Assembly (NCBI GenBank): GCA_964601275.1
Contig: CAZRMV010000013.1
Span: 1 to 5,552 of the forward strand
Direction of reading: 5' to 3'
DNA: 5,552 nt
DNA from: JAOZPE01 sp964601275
GTDB lineage: Bacteria; Krumholzibacteriota; Krumholzibacteriia; JAJRXK01
The notes under the pieces are model-generated. The model did not search any database, was not told the origin of the DNA, and was given only the letters and a program-made list of their open reading frames with translations. How positions within the stretch are numbered: position 1 is the stretch's first letter; every line of letters starts with the position of its first letter. This document shows, one piece after another, positions 1 to 5,552 of this stretch. The translations under genes and the position numbers were made by a program.

Positions 1-2305
1 TCGAGACAAGGTCGAAGTTGCTGTTGATGACCGCCAGGTAGAGCTTGGTGCTGCGGCCGGTCAGCCGGACCGGCAGGGCCATTGGCGGGGAGGGGACCGA
101 CACCTGGGCGGAAGCATCCCCGTTCGCGTCGAGATTGCCCTGAAAACCGGTCATGAGCAAAGGGACGCGGCCGTTCAGAGAAGCCCGGAAGAGGTTGTCC
201 CGCGTTAGCGGGATTGAAAGACCGTGGAGGGTCGTGGGGCCGGTTCCGTGGCCGGACAGAAGGATCTGGTAGCTGGCGCCCGCATCAGCGGCGGGAAAGT
301 CAATCGCGTAGTCGATCGTTCCCCCGGAAGTGACGGAAAGGACTTCACCCGAGGCGGAGAGGAGCGGAGGGAAGAAAAAAAGGTATCCAGCGCCGGGGTT
401 TACGGAGCTGTTGTCTGCCTGGTTTCCGTTCACGCCAGTGGCAATGCTGTCCTCTCCCAATGCTCCAACCACCACCGTGCCGCCCGAGACAGACACCGAC
501 CAGCCGAACTGGTCACCCGCATTGGTGTTTGAGGCCTTGAGATAGGCCTCCTGGCTCCAGGTTCCTGCCAGGGGATCTCGCACGAAAACGTACGCCGCAC
601 CAGAAGCCGAAGCGCTGTTATCGCCCTCATTGCCGTTCACGCCGATGGCGTTGCTATCCTCATTGGCGGCCCCGACCACAACCGCATCGCCCCACATCGA
701 CACCGAGGCGCCGAACATGTCATTCATGCCGGTGTTTGAAGCTTTGAGAAAGGCCTGCTGGCTCCAGATCCCGGCCTGGGGATCGCGGACGAAGACGTAC
801 GCCGCGCCCGCACCCGAAGCATTGTTGTCTGCCTGGTTGCCGTTCACACCGGTGGCGCTGCTGTCCTCGAGGAGCGCCCCGACCACCAGCGAATCGCCCG
901 AGGCCGACACCGAGAAGCCAAACTCGTCGACCGCATTGGTGTTGGAGGCCTTGAGGTAGGCCTCCTGACTCCAGGTCCCGGCCTGGGGATCGCGAACAAA
1001 AACGTACGCGGCGCCGGCATCGTTGGCGCTGTTGTCGCTCTCATTGCCGTTCACACCGGTGGCGCTGCTGCGCTCTCCCTGCGCCCCGACCACAACCGTA
1101 TCGCCCGACACCGACACCGACTGGCCGAACTGGTCCGGCGAATTGGTGTTGGAGGCCTTGAGATAGGCCTCCTGACTCCAGGTCCCGGCCTGGGGATCGC
1201 GCACGAAAACGTACGCAGCTCCCGCACTCAAATTGCTGTTGTCGCCCTGGTTTCCGTTCACGCCTGTTGCGCTGCTGTCCTCTCCAATGGCACCGACAAC
1301 CACCGTTTCACCCGACACCGACACCGACCAGCCGAACCGGTCATTCGCATCGGTGTTGGAGGCCTTGAGGTAGGCCTGCTGACTCCAGGTCCCGGCCTGG
1401 GTGTCGCGCACAAATACATAGACCGCGCCCGCACCCGAAGTGAAGTTGTCGCTCTCATTGCCGTTCACGCCTGTGGCGCTGCTGTCCTCGTTGGGTGCCC
1501 CGACCACCACGGTGTCGCCCGAAACCCAGACCGAGGTGCCAAATTGGTCACCTACATCGGTGTTGGAGGCCTTGAGATAGGCCTGCTGAGCGATGGGGTC
1601 CACAGTGAGTGGATAGGCTGCGCCCCGTTCGTCCAGGGTCAATAGCAGCCCGCCGGCGACGGGCTCGAAGCCCGCGGAAAGGCGGTGTTGCTCCGCGTCA
1701 AAAACGACGAGCCCCGAGTACGTGAGCACTGTCGCACCGCCCTTGTCCAAGAAGCGCACGCTGCACCCACCGTCCTGAACCTGCGGCCTCAATCCGCCCC
1801 GCACAGCGAGCGTAAAGGTCAGAAGCCCATTCTCTTCGCCCGAAGGCGGCGGTTTGTGAACCGTGTATCCGTGCTCCAGGCCGCGCATGTCGTTTACGTA
1901 CCACTCGGTGAGGGTTGGATCCCATTCGTAGGCCAGGTGCCCGCCTTCGGCATTCACGCGCGCCGGGCGCCCGACTGAATGCTCTTGGCCGGCAAAACCG
2001 TAGCTCTGGATCTCGAGCCCCCAGGTCCACGGGCCCGTGTCCGGTTTCACCGTGAAGCCGCGGCCATCGAAAAGGGTCCCCCATTGCTGGCTGGGGTTGC
2101 GGGCCCGGTAGCCGCCATCCGCCGCGTGCACCGCGTGGCGCCCGGCCTGGTAGGCCGCCCGGATGCCCGACCAGTCGGTTTCGGTGAAACCCTCCGGCAC
2201 TTCGCCGGCACTGGCCACGGTCTGGGCGGAAAGGAGGGAGGATAGAAAGGCAAGGGCCAATCCGGTAAAAGCTGACGCCAAGCCCAGGGGGAAGGGGAAA
2301 CGCAT
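1..2305 (-). CDS. Secreted FG-GAP repeat (beta-propeller) protein, C-terminus cut by window edge
   Basis: The frame is open from ATG at 2305 down to position 1 with no stop (768 codons visible), so the 3' end lies outside the window. Residues 1-33 look like a Sec signal peptide: MRF, then a hydrophobic stretch to about residue 25, with possible cleavage after A27 (LSA) or A33 (ASA). Residues 34-241 form an N-terminal domain that I recognise only as a common partner of such repeats; it ends in YPLTVDPIAQQ. Residues 242-644 are six tandem 69-residue units with the pattern AYLKASNT, FGxSVSVSG, TVVVGA, GVNGN, AAYVFVRD, GTWSQ, typical of FG-GAP/integrin-alpha-like propeller blades. From about 648 a Gly- and Ser-rich domain follows (SGGTIDY, GTGPTT, IPLTRD, LDANGDA). 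The product is probably extracellular or surface-exposed, perhaps in adhesion or ligand binding, but no catalytic motif is visible and the function is unknown. The start is supported by the signal peptide directly after it; Shine-Dalgarno complementarity is weak. It uses more AT-ended codons (AAT, GTT, TAT) than the two upstream genes. Confidence 0.9.
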   Translation of the reverse strand, partial: MRFPFPLGLASAFTGLALAFLSSLLSAQTVASAGEVPEGFTETDWSGIRAAYQAGRHAVHAADGGYRARNPSQQWGTLFDGRGFTVKPDTGPWTWGLEIQSYGFAGQEHSVGRPARVNAEGGHLAYEWDPTLTEWYVNDMRGLEHGYTVHKPPPSGEENGLLTFTLAVRGGLRPQVQDGGCSVRFLDKGGATVLTYSGLVVFDAEQHRLSAGFEPVAGGLLLTLDERGAAYPLTVDPIAQQAYLKASNTDVGDQFGTSVWVSGDTVVVGAPNEDSSATGVNGNESDNFTSGAGAVYVFVRDTQAGTWSQQAYLKASNTDANDRFGWSVSVSGETVVVGAIGEDSSATGVNGNQGDNSNLSAGAAYVFVRDPQAGTWSQEAYLKASNTNSPDQFGQSVSVSGDTVVVGAQGERSSATGVNGNESDNSANDAGAAYVFVRDPQAGTWSQEAYLKASNTNAVDEFGFSVSASGDSLVVGALLEDSSATGVNGNQADNNASGAGAAYVFVRDPQAGIWSQQAFLKASNTGMNDMFGASVSMWGDAVVVGAANEDSNAIGVNGNEGDNSASASGAAYVFVRDPLAGTWSQEAYLKASNTNAGDQFGWSVSVSGGTVVVGALGEDSIATGVNGNQADNSSVNPGAGYLFFFPPLLSASGEVLSVTSGGTIDYAIDFPAADAGASYQILLSGHGTGPTTLHGLSIPLTRDNLFRASLNGRVPLLMTGFQGNLDANGDASAQVSVPSPPMALPVRLTGRSTKLYLAVINSNFDLVS
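374..1582 (-). repeat. Six tandem 207-bp repeats encoding FG-GAP-like units
   Basis: In gene order the units are R1 1376-1582, R2 1169-1375, R3 962-1168, R4 755-961, R5 548-754 and R6 374-547. Units R1-R5 are exactly 207 bp (69 codons) with no indels; R6 matches for about 58 codons and then diverges into the C-terminal domain (YLFFFPP). Much of each unit is nearly identical in DNA, such as the segments encoding KASNT, SVSVSG, VVVGA, GVNGN and YVFVRDPQAGTWSQ. Differences cluster at unit positions 9-11, 16, 30-31, 44 and 47-50. Position 43 alternates Glu, Gln, Glu, Gln, Glu, Gln from R1 to R6. The Asp/Asn/Gly-rich stretch (EDSSATGVNGN, then DN) is where FG-GAP blades often hold a calcium-binding loop; metal binding here is inference. 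Confidence 0.95.
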
Positions 2306-2322
2306 GCGCAGTTCTCGAATGA

Positions 2323-2336
2323 GGGGCCGAGGCCCC
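2323..2336 (-). promoter_or_regulatory. GC-rich hairpin in the leader of the FG-GAP gene
   Basis: The minus strand reads GGGGCCTCGGCCCC, a perfect inverted repeat that can fold as five G-C pairs closing a four-base CTCG loop. It ends 17 bases before the ATG at 2305, so in mRNA it would sit just upstream of the ribosome-binding zone. A role in translation control or mRNA stability is possible; chance in a GC-rich gap is equally plausible. No T-run follows, so it is not a standard intrinsic terminator. Confidence 0.25.
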
Positions 2337-2470
2337 CGGCCGAGAGGGAAGTATCCTTTGCTGACGGTGGACTAAAGGAACATGCAGGATTCCCGAGGAG
2401 CCCTGCTCCGCAGGTGGCAATACCACTCTATCACCTACCACCGGAGACCAACCGAGACGGAAACACCGCA

Positions 2471-2489
2471 AGAGGCCCCTGGAGCCCCC
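2471..2489 (-). terminator. Weak candidate terminator after the peptidase gene
   Basis: About 40 bases past the peptidase stop, the minus-strand RNA can form GGGGGCUC, loop CAG, GGGCCUCU-type pairing: eight pairs, of which three are G-U wobbles. The plus-strand RNA would have mismatches at those wobble positions, so the orientation fits the peptidase transcript. The downstream sequence has only a poor U tract, so this is a weak call. Confidence 0.2.
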
Positions 2490-2530
2490 AAAAACCGCCT
2501 CCCCTTCCTTTCCTGGGCCCACTCCCGGGA

Positions 2531-4783
2531 TCAGAGGTGTTCGAGGAGGAAGCGGGTCATGGTGCGGTAGAGGTGCTCGCGCTGGGCCGGTTGCACGATG
2601 CCGTGGCGGTTGCGCGGATAGAGCATCAGGTCGAAGGGCTTCTCGGCCTTTTCGAGTGCTTCGGCGAACTGGAGCGTGTTGGCCATGTGCACGTTCTCGT
2701 CCATGGTGCCGTGGATCAAGAGAAGGGCGCCGTGCAGGTTGGCGGCCGCCCGGACCACGCTGCTCGCCTCGTAGCCTTCCTTGTTGTGCTCGGGCGTATC
2801 CATGTAGCGCTCGGTGTAGATGGTGTCGTAGTTGTGCCAGTCGGTGACCGCTCCGCCCGCGATCCCCATTCGGAAGCGGTCGGAATGGGTCAAGGCGTAG
2901 GTGGTCATGAATCCACCGTAGCTCCAGCCCCAGATCCCGATGCGCGACGGATCGGCCCAGCCGCGCCGCACCAGCCAGTCGAGCCCGTCCTCGACGTCGC
3001 GCAGCTCCGTCTCGCCCGCGCGGCGGTACATGACTTCCGTGTTGGCGTGCCCCTTGCCGCTGGCGCTCTGGTTGTCGCAGACCCAGACGAGATAGCCGCG
3101 CCGCGCCAGGGCGTCGTGCCAGAGCGCGCGGAACCCGCCCCAGCGGTAGCGCACCTGGGGCGCATTGGGCCCGCCGTAGATGTAGACCAGCACCGGATAA
3201 CGGCGCCCCTCGCGGAATCCGGGCGGCTTGATCAGCACGGCCTCCATCGGGAAGCCGTCGCGGTTGGGGACGGTCAGGAACTCGGGCTTCTGAAACCCGC
3301 CGCGGACCAGCCGCTCGCGGTCGCCGCGGCCGAGCACGCGCAGCGAACGGCCCGAAGGGAGCCGAATCAGCTCGGTGGCTCCGGGATCGTCCGCCCGGCT
3401 CCAGGAGTGGATCGCGAAACGGAAACCCGGCGCCAAGTTGACGGAGTGGGTGCCGCGCCCGGGGGTGACCAGCTTGCGGGGGGATCCGTCCAGAGGGATG
3501 CGCCAGAAGCGCCGCCCCAGGATGTCGCCCTCGTTCGTGGTCGCCAGGACTTCGTGGTGCTCCTCGTCCACACCGGCGACCGAGAGGACATCGAAGTCGC
3601 CCGAAGTCAAGCGCCCGAGGAAGGTGCCGTCGGTGCGGTAGTGGTAGAGGTGCCGCCAGCCGTCGGCCTCGCTCTGCCAGAGGAAGGTGCCGTCGGCCAG
3701 CCAGGTGACCGGCGAACGATTGACCCAGGTGGCCGACTCCTCGCGCAACACGCGCTGCACCGAACCGTCGCCGGGATCGACGAGCAAGAGATCGAGCCGG
3801 TCCTGGATGCGATTCGCAACTTGAACGGCGACGGCCTTGCCATCCGGCGTCCAGTCGACCTTCATCACCAGGCGGTCGCCGGGCGGGTACGCGGCGAGGC
3901 CGGCCCGCACCGCGTCCCCGCCCGCCACGGAGACCACGCCGAACTCCACCCCGGGATTGGGCTGGCCGGCAAGGGGGTAGCGCCAGACTTCCCCGCGCCC
4001 GAGCGTGGGGACGTGGTCCTCGACACGGAACTCCCCCACCGGGGTTTCGTCGAGTTCGAGGAAGGCGATGCGCTGGGAATCGGGCGACCACCAGTAGGCC
4101 TTCCAATCCCCACGTCCGTAGATCTCCTCCTGGTAGACCCAGTCGAGCTTGCCGGTGAGGTGATCGGGGCCGCCCGTCTTCGTCAGTTGGCGCGCTTCCC
4201 CGCCGGCCGTGGAGACCGCCCAGAGGTCGTTTTCGCGCACGAAGGCCAGCCACTTGCCGTCAGGCGAGACGGAAAGCTCCTCCGCAGCGCCCTCCTCACC
4301 CGCCTTCAGAAGTTCCAGCGCCTGTTGTTCCGCAAAACGGTAGAGGATCACGCGGCCATCCAGCGTGAGGACCACGCCCTGGTACCCGGGCAGGAAAAGG
4401 TAGGAGGACCGCCGCGCAAGGCCAGCGGCCTGCTTCTTCTCCAGGCCGGGGAGCGCGGCCAGGGCCCTCTCCATGGCCGCCGCGTCGTAGAGCGGGGTCT
4501 GCACCCCGCTCGCGGCCTCGACCATGAGAAGCTGGGATGGGGAATCGGGAGCCGCCCCGGGAGGGACAGCGTGAACGAGATAGTGTTCGCCGTCCATCCA
4601 GCGCAGGCCGAAGGGCCGATCCCCGCGCACCGCCCGGGACTCCTTCATCAGGGCCGGGATGTCGATCCCCCCGTCAGTCCAGGAGCCGGGCGGCGGCGGC
4701 GCGAGCTGGCAGGCCGGGATTCCCGGAAAAAGAAGGAGCAGAAGGGAAAGCAGGGAGCCGGGGAGCGTGCGGATGGGTTTCAT
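2531..4783 (-). CDS. Lipoprotein dipeptidyl peptidase IV-type serine peptidase (family S9)
   Basis: The 750-residue product should remove N-terminal dipeptides, classically Xaa-Pro or Xaa-Ala, from peptides outside the cytoplasmic membrane. Residues 1-25 are a lipoprotein signal (MKPIR, a run of leucines, IPAC with the lipid-bearing Cys at 25). Roughly residues 60-500 form the DPP IV N-terminal propeller (SPDGKWLAF, FLELDETPVGEF, SEADGWRHLYHY), including DWVYQEE with E219 and E220, the double-Glu pair that holds the substrate amino terminus in DPP IV. Residues about 500-750 are the alpha/beta-hydrolase domain: YGGP with oxyanion Tyr536, GWSYGG with Ser621, HGTMDEN with Asp695 and Asn697, and RHG with His727. 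The Asp-His spacing (32) equals that in human DPP IV, and total length is normal. The frame continues open upstream to 5455, but the signal peptide and the overlap with the preceding gene fix the start at 4783. The gene overlaps the hydantoinase B stop as ATGA, implying coupling. Exact substrate preference is not shown by sequence; related S9 peptidases such as DPP VIII/IX-like or tripeptidyl types are alternatives. Confidence 0.95.
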   Translation of the reverse strand: MKPIRTLPGSLLSLLLLLFPGIPACQLAPPPPGSWTDGGIDIPALMKESRAVRGDRPFGLRWMDGEHYLVHAVPPGAAPDSPSQLLMVEAASGVQTPLYDAAAMERALAALPGLEKKQAAGLARRSSYLFLPGYQGVVLTLDGRVILYRFAEQQALELLKAGEEGAAEELSVSPDGKWLAFVRENDLWAVSTAGGEARQLTKTGGPDHLTGKLDWVYQEEIYGRGDWKAYWWSPDSQRIAFLELDETPVGEFRVEDHVPTLGRGEVWRYPLAGQPNPGVEFGVVSVAGGDAVRAGLAAYPPGDRLVMKVDWTPDGKAVAVQVANRIQDRLDLLLVDPGDGSVQRVLREESATWVNRSPVTWLADGTFLWQSEADGWRHLYHYRTDGTFLGRLTSGDFDVLSVAGVDEEHHEVLATTNEGDILGRRFWRIPLDGSPRKLVTPGRGTHSVNLAPGFRFAIHSWSRADDPGATELIRLPSGRSLRVLGRGDRERLVRGGFQKPEFLTVPNRDGFPMEAVLIKPPGFREGRRYPVLVYIYGGPNAPQVRYRWGGFRALWHDALARRGYLVWVCDNQSASGKGHANTEVMYRRAGETELRDVEDGLDWLVRRGWADPSRIGIWGWSYGGFMTTYALTHSDRFRMGIAGGAVTDWHNYDTIYTERYMDTPEHNKEGYEASSVVRAAANLHGALLLIHGTMDENVHMANTLQFAEALEKAEKPFDLMLYPRNRHGIVQPAQREHLYRTMTRFLLEHL
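4780..4783 (-). other. ATGA stop-start overlap joining hyuB and the peptidase gene
   Basis: On the minus strand, the ATG of the peptidase gene (4783-4781) shares bases with the TGA stop of the hydantoinase B gene (4782-4780). The preceding bases (GGCCCGCGAAC) contain no clear Shine-Dalgarno motif, so the peptidase is probably translated by re-initiation or coupling from hyuB. Confidence 0.9.
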
Positions 4784-5552
4784 GTTCGCGGGCCACACTT
4801 TAGAGGAGTTCCGAAACCGCCTCCCCCGGGGGTCTCGATGCGCACCCGATCGCCGGGTTCGAGATCCACGCTTTCGCCCGGGCGCAGCCGCCGCCAGCGG
4901 CCCTTCAAGCGCACCTGGTCGCGGCCCGGCCGCCCGGGCCCGCCGCCGGCCGCGCCGCCGGGCGCGGAGTTCCGCCGCGTGGCGAGCACCGTCACCCGCG
5001 CCGGAGCGAGGAACTCGAGCTCCTTGAGAAGCCCCTCCCCGCCGCGGGCGGCGCCCGCGCCCCCGCTGCGCCGGCGCAGGGAAAGGGCCACCACGCGCAC
5101 GGGGAGTTCCGTCTCCAGGACCTCGACGGGCGTGTTGCGGGTGTTGGTCATGTGGACCTGGACGCCGGAAGCGCCCCGGCCGCGCGGACCCGCCCCCGCG
5201 CCTCCGCCCAGCGTCTCGTAGAAGACGAACTCCCCGCCCTCGCCGGCCTGCGCCTTCCCCGGATGCAGCCCCCCGAAGGTGAGGTTGTTCATGGTCCCCT
5301 GGCTGGCGGCCGGGATGCGGCCGGGCAGGAGCTTCCCGAGCGCCGCGAGCAGCACGTCCACGATGCGCTGGCTGGTCTCCACGTTCCCCACCGCGACCCC
5401 CGCGGGAAAGTTCGAGGAAACGAGCGAAGCCTCCGGCAGGAGCAGGTCCACGCACGCCAGAGTGCCGCTGGTCTCGGGAATCTCCTCGGGCGCGAGCGCC
5501 TGGAGCACGTAGAAGACCGCGCTGTAGGCGATGGCGCGGTGGGTGTTCCAGG
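4780..5552 (-). CDS. hyuB: Hydantoinase B/oxoprolinase-family protein (HyuB-type), C-terminal part
   Basis: Only the last 256 codons are in the window; the frame runs in from beyond 5552 and stops with TGA at 4780-4782. Family members are about 500-600 residues as separate subunits, or the C-terminal half of a fused 5-oxoprolinase of about 1200 residues. They act with a HyuA-type ATP-binding partner in ATP-dependent hydrolysis of hydantoins or 5-oxoproline in the cytoplasm. Family marks, numbered from the first full codon in the window: GNVETSQRIVD near 55-65, ASQGTMNN around 82-89, YETLGGGAG 111-119, HMTNTRNTPVE 133-143, SGGAGAARGGEG about 162-173, and TPGGGGFG 240-247 near the C-terminus. 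The NTPVE version (rather than the TDPE-like version I associate with true 5-oxoprolinases) leans towards a HyuB-type subunit, but the fused form cannot be excluded because the N-terminal half is missing. The next gene starts inside its stop codon. The symbol is given at family level only. Confidence 0.9.
   Translation of the reverse strand, partial: WNTHRAIAYSAVFYVLQALAPEEIPETSGTLACVDLLLPEASLVSSNFPAGVAVGNVETSQRIVDVLLAALGKLLPGRIPAASQGTMNNLTFGGLHPGKAQAGEGGEFVFYETLGGGAGAGPRGRGASGVQVHMTNTRNTPVEVLETELPVRVVALSLRRRSGGAGAARGGEGLLKELEFLAPARVTVLATRRNSAPGGAAGGGPGRPGRDQVRLKGRWRRLRPGESVDLEPGDRVRIETPGGGGFGTPLKCGPRT

Larger units (their letters stand above)
2306..2530. other. Intergenic region between the peptidase gene and the FG-GAP gene
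   Basis: These 225 bases separate the stop of the peptidase gene from the start of the FG-GAP gene, both on the minus strand. No convincing coding frame is present. The gap is long enough to hold the end of the upstream operon and a promoter for the FG-GAP gene, but I find no good match to a sigma-70 -35/-10 pair; the closest -10-like string on the minus strand is GATACT near 2350, without a matching -35. It also holds short inverted repeats at 2323-2336, 2397-2409 (GGAGC, 3-base loop, GCTCC) and 2471-2489. Confidence 0.7.

Noticed and set aside
430..1458. Three 66-codon minus-strand frames at 430-630, 844-1044 and 1258-1458
   Set aside because: They are the same alternative frame recurring every 414 bp inside the FG-GAP repeats, starting at the ATG formed by AAT GAG. 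They reflect the repeat period, not separate genes.
374..1582. Regular repeats as a possible CRISPR array
   Set aside because: The period is 207 bp with no short repeat/unique spacer alternation, and the repeats are in one continuous coding frame.
2397..2409. Short inverted repeat GGAGC-CCT-GCTCC as a terminator or operator
   Set aside because: Five pairs with no U tract and no nearby promoter match; too short to separate from chance in GC-rich sequence.
1698..4253. Open frame of 851 codons on the minus strand
   Set aside because: It overlaps the peptidase and FG-GAP genes in another frame and is an Arg/Pro/Gly-rich shadow without recognisable domains.
2414..5221. Open frame of 935 codons on the plus strand
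   Set aside because: It lies fully antisense to the peptidase and hydantoinase B genes, both of which have clear family motifs. Its translation is low-complexity and matches no family I know. Such long antisense frames are common in GC-rich coding DNA.
4784..5455. Extended N-terminus for the peptidase (start at 5455 instead of 4783)
   Set aside because: The extra part is out of frame with the well-supported hydantoinase B sequence and is Arg/Gly-rich noise. The lipoprotein signal peptide begins exactly at 4783.

Overview
The window is a GC-rich piece of bacterial chromosome with all supportable genes on the minus strand, so transcription runs from position 5552 towards 1. It holds three genes: the 3' part of a hydantoinase B/oxoprolinase-family gene (4780-5552), a complete lipoprotein dipeptidyl peptidase of family S9 (2531-4783), and the 5' 768 codons of a secreted FG-GAP repeat protein (1-2305). 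Both end genes run off the window.

The first two genes form one translational unit. The stop of the hydantoinase B gene overlaps the start of the peptidase gene as ATGA. The peptidase has an N-terminal lipobox, a DPP IV-type propeller with the double-Glu motif, and a complete Ser-Asp-His triad, so it should act outside the cytoplasmic membrane. The hydantoinase B-type subunit has no export signal in the visible part and family members are cytoplasmic. A shared role in peptide or cyclic amide/pyroglutamate catabolism is possible, but it is an inference from linkage only.

A 225-base gap (2306-2530) separates the peptidase gene from the third gene. It contains one weak candidate terminator and one GC-rich hairpin just upstream of the FG-GAP start. 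The third gene encodes a signal peptide, an N-terminal domain of about 200 residues, six tandem 69-residue FG-GAP-like repeats (207 bp each at the DNA level), and the start of a C-terminal all-beta-looking domain cut by the window edge. The repeats show a higher-order pattern with a two-unit (414 bp) period.

The organism is most likely a free-living bacterium with large secreted repeat proteins. The combination of the N-terminal domain, the FG-GAP repeats and the C-terminal domain resembles proteins I associate with Planctomycetota, with Myxococcota or other large-genome phyla as alternatives. This rests on memory of family patterns, not a search. I see no RNA gene, CRISPR array, insertion sequence or phage feature, and nothing I would call a new biological system. 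The most distinctive features are the repeat architecture and the coupled hydantoinase B-peptidase pair.
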